This document shows positions 1 through 9,100 of a DNA stretch of 64,000 nt, piece by piece. Origin of the DNA: Streptomyces maremycinicus. GTDB lineage: Bacteria > Actinomycetota > Actinomycetes > Streptomycetales > Streptomycetaceae. Under the pieces are notes generated by a model, which saw nothing but the letters and a program-made list of their open reading frames with translations, made no database searches and was not told the origin of the DNA. The stretch covers positions 207,574-271,573 of the forward strand of contig NZ_BBYG01000011.1 of the NCBI RefSeq assembly GCF_001184025.1, read 5' to 3'. Both the position numbers and the translations under genes were made by a program. Numbering within the stretch: position 1 is the first letter of the stretch; the number at the start of each line of letters is the position of its first letter.

Positions 1-471
1 GGCACCGCCCTCAGAGCGGTCTCCCGGGAGGGCCGGGCACCCGACCGGCCCTTCATGATCACGGTGCAGCCGAGCGTCGTCGACCCCACCCGCGCCCCTG
101 CCGGAAAGCACGTCTTCTGGGCCTACGGCCATGTGCCGAGCGGCTGGACCGGCGACCTCACCGACGCCATGGAACGCCAACTGGAGCGCTTCGCCCCGGG
201 GTTCCGCGACCGGGTCATCGCGCGGGCGACTGCCGGCCCCGCCGAACTCGCCGCCCGCAACGCCAACTACGTGGGCGGGGACATCGCCTCCGGAGCGGTC
301 TCCGGGCTCCAGATCCTGCTGCGGCCCAAGCTGACGCCGTTCCCGTACGCCACTCCGCACCCCGCCGTCTTCATCTGCTCGTCGGCCACCCCGCCCGGCC
401 CGGGCGTGCACGGGATGTCGGGCCACAACGCGGCGAAGGCCGTGTGGCGCAGACTGCGGCAACAAGGGTGA
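1..471 (+). CDS. NAD(P)/FAD-dependent oxidoreductase (phytoene desaturase-like), C-terminal part
   Basis: The reading frame is open to the left edge, so only the last 156 residues are present. They look like the C-terminal FAD-domain end of the CrtI/phytoene dehydrogenase-like amine-oxidase family: a YVGGDI-type segment, then a proline-rich stretch ending in a [19 protein letters not shown] motif and a short helix, typical of where this family closes over the flavin. The in-frame ATG at 55 is probably internal, because residues upstream of it stay in frame with normal codon use. The substrate cannot be deduced from the fragment. The stop codon lies inside a 23-bp tandem duplication (see repeats). 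Confidence 0.75.
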   Translation, partial: GTALRAVSREGRAPDRPFMITVQPSVVDPTRAPAGKHVFWAYGHVPSGWTGDLTDAMERQLERFAPGFRDRVIARATAGPAELAARNANYVGGDIASGAVSGLQILLRPKLTPFPYATPHPAVFICSSATPPGPGVHGMSGHNAAKAVWRRLRQQG

Positions 472-507
472 GCAGGTCGCGGCAGCAAGGGTGAGCAGGT
501 CGCGGCA
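456..507. repeat. 23-bp tandem duplication across a stop codon
   Basis: Positions 456-478 and 479-501 differ at one base, and the first six bases of a third copy follow at 502-507. The stop codon of the first gene (469-471) is inside copy 1, so copy 2 lies just downstream of it. Confidence 0.9.
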
Positions 508-537
508 CAGAGGCGACCGGTCGTCCGGTCCGGTTGG

Positions 538-550
538 TATACACGCAGGC
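538..550 (+). promoter_or_regulatory. Leaderless-type promoter of the macro-domain gene
   Basis: A -10-like TATACA (538-543) sits 7 bp before the ATG at 551 and there is no ribosome-binding site in front of that ATG. This is the arrangement of leaderless actinobacterial transcripts. No convincing -35 element is visible. Confidence 0.5.
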
Positions 551-1060
551 ATGACCACGATCACGCTCGTCCAGGGCGACATCACCCGGCAGTCCGTGGA
601 CGCCATCGTCAACGCGGCCAACTCCTCACTGCTCGGCGGCGGAGGTGTCGACGGCGCCGTCCACCGCCGGGGCGGCCCCGAGATCCTCGCCGACTGCCGT
701 CGGCTGCGCGCCTCGCACTACGGCAAGGGCCTGCCCACCGGCCGGGCGGTCGCCACGACCGCGGGCGAGCTGGACGCGCGCTGGGTGATCCACACCGTGG
801 GCCCCGTGTACAGCGCCACCGAGGACCGGTCGGAGCTGCTGGCCTCGTGTTTCAGGGAGTCGCTGCGGGTCGCGGACGAGGTCGGCGCCCGTACCGTCGC
901 CTTCCCGGCGGTCTCCGCGGGCATCTACGGCTGGCCGATGGACGACGCCGCCCGGATCGCCGTGGAGACGGTCCGGGCCACGCCGACGGACGTCCAGGAG
1001 GTCAGGTTCGTCCTCTTCGACGAGCAGGCCTACGAAGCCTTCGCCCGGCAGACCGGCTGA
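551..1060 (+). CDS. Macro-domain protein (O-acetyl-ADP-ribose deacetylase family)
   Basis: 169 residues forming one complete macro domain of the YmdB/MacroD type. It shows the N-terminal LVQGDIT strand, the VDAIVNAANSSLLGGGGVDGA ligand loop containing the catalytic Asn/Asp region, TGRAVATTAG, and the late FPAVSAGIYGWP phosphate-binding loop. Family members bind ADP-ribose and hydrolyse O-acetyl-ADP-ribose or mono-ADP-ribosyl esters. The ATG at 551 was chosen because it starts the domain without surplus and fits a leaderless transcript; a longer in-frame start at 491 adds an arginine-rich, non-homologous leader. It is convergent with the M1 peptidase. A DraG-type glycohydrolase that also acts on ADP-ribose is encoded about 20 kb away. 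Confidence 0.93.
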   Translation: MTTITLVQGDITRQSVDAIVNAANSSLLGGGGVDGAVHRRGGPEILADCRRLRASHYGKGLPTGRAVATTAGELDARWVIHTVGPVYSATEDRSELLASCFRESLRVADEVGARTVAFPAVSAGIYGWPMDDAARIAVETVRATPTDVQEVRFVLFDEQAYEAFARQTG

Positions 1061-1148
1061 CGGCCCCGCCCGGTCCGCCCCGCCCGGTCCGCCCCGCTCG
1101 CCCTGCCGCCTCGTCCGCCTCGCCGGTTCGGCCGCCCGCTGGACAGGC

Positions 1149-1181
1149 CGCGTGGGTGACGCCGGACGGGTCACCCACGCG
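1149..1181. terminator. Bidirectional hairpin between convergent genes
   Basis: A perfect 12-bp inverted repeat (1149-1160 with 1170-1181, 9-base loop) lies between the stop codons of the macro-domain gene and the M1 peptidase. No U-tract follows, as usual in Streptomyces. Confidence 0.75.
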
Positions 1182-1230
1182 ACCGGTGGACAGGGCGGCC
1201 GGTGGACAGGGAGCGAGCGTCGGGCCGGGG

Positions 1231-3141
1231 TCAGCCCTCGATGCGGTGGGTCGTCCAGAACGACGTCAGGTCCGTGGTCGTGGCGGCCTGGGCGGCCGCC
1301 TTGAACTCGGCCGTGGTCGAGACGCCGTACCAGTGCGAAGCGGCGTAGTCCTTCAGCAGCTTGGCCATCGCGGTGTCACCGATGAGTCTGCGCAGGTCGT
1401 GCAGGGCGCACTTGCCGTAGCCGTAGACGACGGTGGAGTACCGGGAGGAGTGGGTGTCCCAGTAGGCCATCGAGTTGGTGATCTTCTCCGCCGACGAGGC
1501 CCACGAGACGCTGCTCCAGCAGCTGGTCCCCGTCTTGCCGAGCGCCAGGTCCGTGGCGTAGTCGGTGAACGACTCGTCCAGCCAGGGGCTGTTGTACTCG
1601 TCGTCGCCGACGATCCCGTACCACCACTGGTGGCCGATCTCATGGGTCAGGGCCGTGGTGCTGACCAGGTCGAGGACGAAGCCGGGATACTCCATGCCGC
1701 CGAACCAGAAGTTGTTGTCGATGACGGCGTCCAACTCGCCGTACGGGTAGGCGCCGAAGCGGGAGGAATGCGCGTCGACGGCGGTCTTGGCGGTGGTGAG
1801 CATCGACTGGGCGTTGGCCGAGCTGATGCCGGTGACGGAGTAGACGTTGATCGGGGTCCCGGCGGTCGAGGTGCCGGAGATCTTGCTGAACGGGCCGGCC
1901 GCCCACGCGAAGTCACGGACCTTGGTGGCGGTGGCCGTGGTGACGGTGCGGCCGCTCGTGCCCGCGACGTCGACCGAGGCGCCGGTGGCCGGCACCAGGA
2001 GGGTGGTCGGATGGTCGAGGGTCACCCTGAAGTCCGCGGCGAGCGAGTAGAAGGACTCGCCGTTGTTCGTGTACGGGTCCAGGTGCCAGCCCGCGCCGTC
2101 CTTCACCGCCAGCAGGGGCAGGGCGTTGCCGATGAAGCTGAACGCCCCGTCGTAGCCGAACCGGTCGGCGCCGCTGGGCACGGTGATGCCCAGGTCGAAG
2201 CCGATCGTGGCGCTCTGCCCCTGGGTCAGGGGACTGGCGAGGGTGATCTGGAGGGCGGTGCAGCCCACCGACAGGGCTCCCGCGGTGCCACCGGTGACGT
2301 TGCCGACCGCGATCGGCATCGATGTGCAGGTGCCGTGGTAGTTGTCCCACAGCCGCAGGTACACCTCGCTGAGCGCGGTCGCCGAGGCGTTGGTGAAGGT
2401 CGCGCTCTCGTGACCGGTCCAGACCGTGCCGGCCGTGTTGCTGGTCAGACTGACGGTGTACGAGGGTGCCGCCGGGGTGCGGGTGGCGTCGGCGGGCGGA
2501 GCGGTGTCACCGGAGGTGGTGAGCGCGAGGTCGTCGAGGACGAAGCTCGACCGGAGGCTGGAGTCCTCGGTGCCGGTGAAGGCGAGGCTCACGGTCTGAC
2601 CCGCGAACGCCGACACGTCGAACGACTTCTGGACGTAGCCGGTGTTCTTGTCGAGGTTCGAGTACGTGGCCAGCGTCGTCGTGCCGATCTTGGCCGTCAG
2701 TTTGTCGTAGGCGGTGGACGAGGTCGTCTCGGCCGTGTCGATGTGCAGCCAGAACGTGAGGGTGGCGGCGGCACACCCGGACGGGATCGTGAGGCTCTGC
2801 GAGAGCGTGTCGGTGTGGGTGCTGCCGACGCCGCCCAGCCAGGCGAACGCGGTGCCGCCGTGGGCGCTCTGGCCGGTGCGGCTGGTGATCACGGTGGTCG
2901 AGGACTGGGTCCACGGCGAGACGCCGCTCTCGAAGCCGCCGTTGGTGATCACCTGCGCCGGGGTGCAGGCGTCGGCCGCGGAGGTGACGGCGGCGTCGGT
3001 GGCGGTGGCGGTGGCGGTGGCGCTCACGGGTGTTGCGGCAGCGGGCGTGGCGGCAGCGGAAGTGGCGGGGAGCGAGACGGCGGCCAGCGCGGCGAGGGTG
3101 AGTGCGCTCGAGGCGAAGGCCTTGCGGGGGGTGGGTCTCAC
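1231..3141 (-). CDS. Secreted M1-family metallopeptidase with N-terminal beta-sandwich
   Basis: 636 residues. The start is GTG at 3141, preceded by AAAGGAG at good distance; the longer ATG frame to 3306 adds a leader without a signal sequence. Residues 1-30 are a Sec signal peptide (RPTPRK, hydrophobic core, SAAA). An alanine/threonine-rich spacer leads to a jelly-roll module (about 55-215) that begins NGGFESG, common on secreted actinobacterial hydrolases. The rest is an M1 aminopeptidase-type catalytic domain with HEIGHQWW and, after the usual spacing, the third zinc ligand in DESFTDYATD. The exosite substrate-recognition motif GGMEYPG is present. It should trim peptides outside the cell. 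It stands alone, divergent from the pectate lyase across a 1.16-kb spacer. Confidence 0.93.
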   Translation of the reverse strand: MRPTPRKAFASSALTLAALAAVSLPATSAAATPAAATPVSATATATATDAAVTSAADACTPAQVITNGGFESGVSPWTQSSTTVITSRTGQSAHGGTAFAWLGGVGSTHTDTLSQSLTIPSGCAAATLTFWLHIDTAETTSSTAYDKLTAKIGTTTLATYSNLDKNTGYVQKSFDVSAFAGQTVSLAFTGTEDSSLRSSFVLDDLALTTSGDTAPPADATRTPAAPSYTVSLTSNTAGTVWTGHESATFTNASATALSEVYLRLWDNYHGTCTSMPIAVGNVTGGTAGALSVGCTALQITLASPLTQGQSATIGFDLGITVPSGADRFGYDGAFSFIGNALPLLAVKDGAGWHLDPYTNNGESFYSLAADFRVTLDHPTTLLVPATGASVDVAGTSGRTVTTATATKVRDFAWAAGPFSKISGTSTAGTPINVYSVTGISSANAQSMLTTAKTAVDAHSSRFGAYPYGELDAVIDNNFWFGGMEYPGFVLDLVSTTALTHEIGHQWWYGIVGDDEYNSPWLDESFTDYATDLALGKTGTSCWSSVSWASSAEKITNSMAYWDTHSSRYSTVVYGYGKCALHDLRRLIGDTAMAKLLKDYAASHWYGVSTTAEFKAAAQAATTTDLTSFWTTHRIEG

Positions 3142-3423
3142 ACGTGGCTCCTTTGCGGCGGCCGGGTTTCCGGCCTGCTCGGTGGCTGTCCCCGACGGCA
3201 TGGGTGTGCCGGAGGGCGGTGCGCGACGGCTGCCGGAAGCCTGACAGATTTGACGCGGCCATGCCATCAGGGGCGGGTAAAGGGTCCACCCCGGAACCGG
3301 ACGCAACGCCCCCGCTCAGAGCGCTGGAGCTCTTCGGGTGCGGGCTCTCGGGGCGGGCCTTCCTGTGGCGGGGTCGAGGTGCCGTCGGGTGAACGGTGAG
3401 GGGGCGCGTGGTGGCTCCCGTGG

Positions 3424-3465
3424 CGGAGTGCGGAGTGCGGAGTGCGGAGTGCGGAGTGCGGAGGG
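3424..3465. repeat. 7-bp microsatellite, five perfect copies plus one variant
   Basis: The unit CGGAGTG is repeated head to tail five times, then a CGGAGGG variant follows. It lies about 285 bp upstream of the M1 peptidase start in non-coding DNA. Confidence 0.9.
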
Positions 3466-3603
3466 CGGTGGATGGAGGCGAGGGCGACGGTCAGGGCGAG
3501 GGCGATGGCGTGGGTGGGGGCGAGGGTGAGAGCCAGGGCGACGGCGGGGGTGAGGGTAGGGCGGGGCGTGGCGGCGCCAGGTGTCGGCGACAGCGAGACG
3601 CTC

Positions 3604-3619
3604 GTTCATGTATATGAAC
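3604..3619. promoter_or_regulatory. Palindromic operator-like site
   Basis: GTTCATGTATATGAAC has perfect 6-bp arms (GTTCAT and ATGAAC) around a 4-bp centre, in an AT-rich island within otherwise GC-rich DNA. This geometry suits a dimeric helix-turn-helix repressor. The regulator is unknown. Confidence 0.5.
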
Positions 3620-3745
3620 TACGGAGTCGCGATGCGAGGTGCCCGTGCGGGAAGTCCGCAGCCCTCCGTTGCTGTGTTCCGGCACTCCCGGGAGTCCGGG
3701 TCGGGCGGCATCGGGAGGCTGTCTGGTCGATCGGTGTTCACATAC

Positions 3746-3794
3746 TTGTCAGCCGGTAGTGGCCGCCCTATCCTCACGGGGAGAAAGCGCTTTC
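3746..3794 (+). promoter_or_regulatory. Candidate vegetative promoter with LacI-type operator at +1
   Basis: TTGTCA (3746-3751) and TATCCT (3769-3774) are separated by 17 bp, close to the main sigma-factor consensus. A perfect palindrome GAAAGCGCTTTC (3783-3794), the classic LacI/GalR-family operator core, begins 8 bp after the -10 and so covers the expected transcription start. It points toward the pectate lyase, whose ATG is about 520 bp downstream. Confidence 0.6.
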
Positions 3795-4056
3795 CAGGCA
3801 CCTGTTGACCGTGCCGGTGGAGGCGGCCCGCGGTATCGGCCGTGGGGCAGTCCGTGGGCCGCAACCGATCCGGCGCCCGGCTGATCAGGGCCGACCGCAC
3901 CGAAATGCCGACGCGCCAGGCCGCCGGGATGCGCTCCGGGGCGCGGACGCATCGCGCTCGTCGCCGTGGCCGCGGCGGCCAGTCACCCGCACCAGGGGTC
4001 GGTCGGGCCTCCGTGGCCCCCGTCGGCCCGGTCGCCCCGCGTCCGGAGGCGTCCCC

Positions 4057-4110
4057 CGCACCACATCGGCTCCGCCCGCACCACATCGGCTCCGCTCGCA
4101 CCACCTCGGC
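4057..4110. repeat. 20-bp tandem repeat, about 2.7 copies
   Basis: The unit CGCACCACATCGGCTCCGCC recurs with 20-bp period at 4057, 4077 and, degenerate, 4097. It lies in the presumed leader of the pectate lyase transcript. Confidence 0.85.
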
Positions 4111-4301
4111 ATCACCGTTGCGTCCCTTCCGCCCCGTCCCTTCCGTTCCGTCGCGCGAACGGCGTCCGCGGCGGCGGGCCGGGGCCCGCTTCGGCATACG
4201 CATGGCATGAACATGGCATGGGTGCGCGATCCCGGCCGTCCCGGATCCGGGCACGGACCGGCGCGTCACCCCGGTACGCGATCACGAAAGACGAGGCAAG
4301 G

Positions 4302-5861
4302 ATGAGAAAGCCAGTCGCTCTGCGACTCTCCGCGGCACTCGGCACGCTGGCCCTGGCGGCGGCGACAGGCGTGGTCCTGTCCATGCCCACCGCGTCGGCG
4401 GCCGCCGCCGGCGCGACCGGGTTCGCCACTCAGAACGGCGGCACCACGGGCGGCGCCGGCGGGACGACGGTCAAGGCCACGACGGGCACCCAGATCCACC
4501 AGGCCCTGTGCGGCCGGGCCGCCACCAGCACCCCGATCACCATCCAGGTCGAGGGGACCATCACGGTCGCCAACACCGCGAAGGTGTCGGGCACCGGGTG
4601 CAACACCGCCGCCGGCGTGATCGAGCTGAAGGGCATCAGCAACGTCACCCTCGTCGGCGTCGGCGGCGGGGCGGTGTTCGACCAGATCGGCATCCACATC
4701 CGTCAGTCCAGCAACATCATCGTCCAGAACGTGACCGTCCAGAACGTGAAGAAGTCCGGCTCGCCCACCTCCAACGGCGGCGACGCCATCGGCATGGAGT
4801 CGGACGTGCACAACGTCTGGGTCGACCACGCCACGCTGATCGCCTCGGGCGGTGAGTCGGAGGGCTACGACGGCCTGTTCGACATGAAGGACGGCACCCA
4901 GTACGTGACCCTGTCCTACAGCATCCTGCGCAACTCCGGCCGCGGCGGTCTCGTCGGCTCCAGCGACAGCGACCTCGCCAACGGACCGGTCACCTTCCAC
5001 CACAACCGCTACGAGAACATCGACTCCCGTACGCCCCTGCTGCGCGGCGCCACCGCCCACATCTACAACAACTACTACGTCAGCCTGAACGAGTCGGGCA
5101 TCAACCCCCGGGCCGGCGGCAAGGCCAAGGTCGACAACAACTACTTCAAGGACTCCAAGGACGTCCTCGGCACCTTCTACACCGACCTGCCCGGGTACTG
5201 GCAGGTCAGCGGCAACATCTTCGACAACGTGACCTGGTCGGAGCCGGGCGAGGACAACAACCCCGCCGGGCCGAACCCGACGTCGAACACGACCGTCGGC
5301 ATCCCCTACTCCTACACTCTCGACGCCGCGTCCTGCGTGCCGTCGATCGTGACCGCGACGGCGGGCGCCAACAACGGCCTGAAGGTGTCGGACGGCAACT
5401 GCGCGGCGACGACGCCCACCGCGACCGCCACCTCGACTCCCACGCAGACGGCCACCGCCACCGCCACGCCGACGGCCACCGCGACCTCGACGCCCAGCGG
5501 GACCAACCTGAGCATCGGCGCCGACTCCGACGGTTCCAGCAAGGCCTCCGGCACCAGCTACGGCAACGTCCGCGACGGTGACACGGGCACCTACTGGTCG
5601 CCGAGCGGGTCGACCGGCTCCATCTCGATCAAGTGGGGCTCGGCGACCACCATCTCCAAGATCAACATCAGGGAGGCGTCCGGTGCCACCGGGAACATCG
5701 GTTCCTGGCGGGTGCTCAACGCCGACACCGGGGCGCAGCTGACCTCGGGCAGCGGAGCGGGCACCATCTCCTTCGCGTCCACCTCCCTGAAGAAGGTCAC
5801 CTTCGAGATCACGGGCTCCAGCGCCACGCCGAAGATCGCCGAGTTCGAGACCTACGCCTAG
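4302..5861 (+). CDS. Secreted pectate lyase (PL1) with C-terminal carbohydrate-binding-like module
   Basis: 519 residues. The ATG at 4302 follows an AGGCAAGG sequence and opens a Sec signal peptide (MRKPVALRLSAALGTLAL..., cleavage near SAAAAG). Residues about 40-370 are a right-handed beta-helix of polysaccharide lyase family 1: ISNVTLVGVG, the calcium-binding region WVDHATL, and VTFHHNRYENIDSRTPLLRG with the conserved Arg. A Thr/Pro/Ala linker (TATATSTPTQTATATATPTA) joins a C-terminal module of about 120 residues (NLSIGADSDGSSKASG to the end) resembling F5/8-type carbohydrate-binding domains. It cleaves de-esterified pectin outside the cell by beta-elimination. The LacI-type operator upstream suggests sugar-responsive repression. 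A strong terminator follows. Confidence 0.94.
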   Translation: MRKPVALRLSAALGTLALAAATGVVLSMPTASAAAAGATGFATQNGGTTGGAGGTTVKATTGTQIHQALCGRAATSTPITIQVEGTITVANTAKVSGTGCNTAAGVIELKGISNVTLVGVGGGAVFDQIGIHIRQSSNIIVQNVTVQNVKKSGSPTSNGGDAIGMESDVHNVWVDHATLIASGGESEGYDGLFDMKDGTQYVTLSYSILRNSGRGGLVGSSDSDLANGPVTFHHNRYENIDSRTPLLRGATAHIYNNYYVSLNESGINPRAGGKAKVDNNYFKDSKDVLGTFYTDLPGYWQVSGNIFDNVTWSEPGEDNNPAGPNPTSNTTVGIPYSYTLDAASCVPSIVTATAGANNGLKVSDGNCAATTPTATATSTPTQTATATATPTATATSTPSGTNLSIGADSDGSSKASGTSYGNVRDGDTGTYWSPSGSTGSISIKWGSATTISKINIREASGATGNIGSWRVLNADTGAQLTSGSGAGTISFASTSLKKVTFEITGSSATPKIAEFETYA

Positions 5862-6179
5862 AGCTGTCGGACGCGTGACGGGAACGGCTGCGACCGTTCC
5901 TGCCCGCGAGCAACGCCGATACGGGCGGGTGACGCGTGCCGTCACCCGCCCGTATCGGCGTCGCTCGTCGTCCGTCGTCCGACACCTGTCGCCTGTCGCC
6001 CGGGCAGGCTGTCCTCCCGCGGGGCGGCGGCCCGCTCACATCCGTCCGCCCCTCGGTGTGCGCCGGGCTTAACTCCTGGTGGCCGGTCCGGGAGACACCT
6101 GCGTAATGCACGCTTCGTACCGTCACAGAGGCTTGCAGAGGCTCTCACCAGGCCGATCGTCAGACGGAAAGGGGCGCCC
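5862..6179. other. 318-bp spacer between pectate lyase and nitrate reductase
   Basis: It contains the pectate lyase terminator (5913-5961) and a small hairpin at 5881-5900. The remaining 220 bp presumably carry the nitrate reductase promoter, but no -35/-10 pair stands out. Confidence 0.5.
5913..5961 (+). terminator. Strong terminator after pectate lyase
   Basis: A perfect 22-bp inverted repeat (5913-5934 with 5940-5961) has a 5-base loop. It lies 51 bp past the pectate lyase stop codon. Confidence 0.88.
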
Positions 6180-9100
6180 GTGGCCGCGTTGGACCCGCGG
6201 ACCGACAGCGCGACCACGACGAAGGTGCGCACGGTCTGCTCGTACTGCGGTGTGGGCTGCGGAATGCTCCTCGACATCGGCCTCGGTCCGGACGGGCGCC
6301 GTACGGTCCTGAAGGCGTCCGGCGACAAGCGGCACCCCGCGAACTTCGGCCGGCTGTGCACCAAGGGTGCGACCACCGCCGACATGCTCGCCGCGCCCGG
6401 CCGGCTCACCAGCGCGCTCGTCCGCCCGGATCGCGGCGCGGAACCGGAGCCCGCCCCGGTGGACGCGGCGATCGCCGAGACGGGACGGCGGCTGCGGGCG
6501 ATCGTCGACGAGCACGGCCCCGACGCGGTGGCCCTCTATGTGTCCGGCCAGATGAGTCTCGAAGCGCAGTACCTGGCCAACAAGCTGGCCAAGGGCTATC
6601 TCCGCACCAACCAGATCGAGTCCAACTCCCGGCTCTGCATGGCCAGCGCCGGAACCGGTTACAAGCTCTCCCTCGGCGCCGACGGCCCGCCCGGATCGTA
6701 CGAGGACCTCGACAAGGCGGACGTCTTCCTCGTCATCGGGTCCAACATGGCCGACTGCCACCCGATCCTGTTCCTGCGGATGATGGACCGGGTGAAGGCG
6801 GGCGCCAAGCTGATCGTCGTCGATCCGCGGCGCACCGCCACCGCCGCGAAGGCCGACCTGTTCCTCCAGGTCGCGCCCGGTACCGACCTCGCCCTGCTCA
6901 ACGGCCTGCTGCACCTCCTGCACGAGAACGGCCACACCGATCCCGACTTCGTCGCCGCGCACACCGAGGGCTGGGAGGCCATGCCGGAGTTCCTCGCCGA
7001 CTACGCGCCCGCGACGGTCGCCGAGATCACCGGCATACCGGAGGACGACCTCCGTGCGGCGGCCCGGCTGATCGGCGAGGCGGGGGAGTGGACCAGCTGC
7101 TGGACCATGGGCCTCAACCAGTCCACGCACGGCACCTGGAACACCAACGCGCTCATCAACCTCCACCTCGCCACCGGCAGGATCTGCCGCCCGGGCAGCG
7201 GCCCGTTCTCCCTCACCGGTCAGCCCAACGCGATGGGCGGCCGGGAGATGGGTTACATGGGCCCCGGGCTGCCCGGCCAGCGCTCCGTGCTCGTCGAGGG
7301 CGACCGTGCCTTCGTCGAGGAGCTGTGGGGACTCGCGCCGGGCACGATCAGGGCCGACGGCGTGGGCAAGGGCACGGTCGAGATGTTCCGGAGGATGGCC
7401 GAGGGCGACATCAAGGCCTGCTGGATCATCTGCACCAACCCGGTCGCCTCCGTCGCCAACCGCAGGACGGTCATCGAGGGACTGGAGGCCGCCGAGTTCG
7501 TCGTCGCGCAGGACGTGTTCGCCGAAACCGAGACGAACGCCTACGCCGACGTCGTCCTGCCGGGCGCGCTGTGGACCGAGACCGAGGGCGTGCTCATCAA
7601 CAGCGAACGCAACCTCACCCTGGCCCGGCCCGCCGCCGACCCGCCGGGTGAGGCCATGGCGGACTGGCGGCTCATCGCGGCCGTCGCCCGCGCCATGGGG
7701 TACGAAGACGGTTTCGCCTACGACACCGCCGAGCAGGTCTTCGAGGAGATCAAGCGCGCCCACAACGCGCAGACCGGCTACGACCTGCGCGGAGTGACCT
7801 ACGACCGGCTGCGTGCCACCCCCGTCCAGTGGCCGGCGGCCACCGCCGACGGTCCTGACCGCAACCCGATCCGCTACGTGAACGACGACGGTTCGCTCAC
7901 CTTTCCCACGGCGTCGGGCCGCGCGGTGTTCCACCCGCGTCCGCATGTCCCGCCCGCCGAGATGCCGGACGACGACTACCCGTTCTTCCTGAACACCGGC
8001 CGCCTCCAGCACCAGTGGCACACCCTGACGAAGACCGCGAGGGTGGCCAAGCTCAACAAGCTGGATCCCGGCCCGTTCGTGGAGGTGCACCCGCAGGACG
8101 CGGCCGCGCTCGGCGTGGCGGACGGCGACTCCGTAGAGGTCGCCTCGCGGCGCGGCCGTGCCGTGCTGCCGGCCGTGGTCACCGACCGCGTGCTGCCCGG
8201 CTCCTGTTTCGCGCCGTTCCACTGGAACGACCTGTTCGGCGAGTACCTCAGCGTCAACGCGGTCACCAGCGACGCCGTCGACCCGCTGTCCTTCCAGCCC
8301 GAGCTGAAGGTGTGCGCGGTCGCCCTGACGAAGGTGTCGACACCGGTCAGCGTGCAGCCGCCCGTCACACAGACCCCGGCACCGGAGACCCCGGCCTCGC
8401 AGACCCCGGCCCCGGCGGTTCCGTCCGTGGGCGGGCCGGGCACCGGCTCCCCGCTGCCGGACGGGCCCGGTGCCGCCCTCGTGCCGACCGCCGTCCTGCC
8501 GTCCGCGGCCGAGGTCTTCGGTCTGCGCCCCGCCCCGCCGCCGGTCCTGACCGAGCGGGAGCGGCAGTATCTGGTCGGTTTCCTCGCCGGGATCCCGGCC
8601 GGCGCCCCGGGCGTACCCGTGCTGCCGGCGGACGCGCCCTTCAGCCCCGAGCACGCGCTGTGGGTCAACGGCACCCTCGCCGGCATGTACTCCCGCACCA
8701 CGGCCACGACGGCGGCCGCACCCCCGCAGGTCCCGGCGCGCCGGGTGGTGATCCTGTGGGCCTCGCAGACCGGCAACGCCGAGGACTTCGCCTCCACCAC
8801 CGCCGAGCGGCTCACCGCGGGCGGTCACCTGGCGTCCCTCGTCGCCATGGACGAGGCCGACCCCGCCGCACTGCCCTCGGACGCCGACCTGCTGCTGATC
8901 ACCAGCACCTTCGGCGACGGCGACGCCCCCGACAACGGCGCCGGGTTCTGGGACGGCCTCGCCGCGCTGGACACCGGCCGCCTGGAGGGCCACCGGTACG
9001 CCGTCCTCGCCTTCGGGGACTCCTCGTACGACGACTTCTGCGGGCACGGCCGCCGGCTGGACCGTCGGCTGGACGAACTCGGCGCGGTCCGGCTGGCTCC

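Larger units (their letters stand above)
3142..4301. other. 1.16-kb non-coding spacer between two exoenzyme genes
   Basis: No open frame here has convincing codon bias, a ribosome site and a protein-like sequence together. The spacer holds a 7-bp microsatellite (3424-3465), a Gly/Ala/Asp-biased degenerate repeat stretch up to about 3590, a palindrome (3604-3619), a promoter-like pair with an overlapping LacI-type operator (3746-3794) and a 20-bp tandem repeat (4057-4110). Confidence 0.7.

Noticed and set aside
847..3399. Very long plus-strand frame antisense to the M1 peptidase
   Set aside because: Gly/Arg/Val-rich composition typical of antisense frames in high-GC DNA; the minus strand has signal peptide and zinc motifs.
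3966..4301. Upstream in-frame extension of pectate lyase from an ATG at 3966
   Set aside because: The extension is Pro/Arg/His-rich, spans the 20-bp repeat and precedes a perfect signal peptide at 4302.
6090..6130. GlnR-like box before the nitrate reductase
   Set aside because: The minus strand reads GTGAC then GAAGC with 5 bp between instead of 6, and only one half-pair is present; too weak to call.
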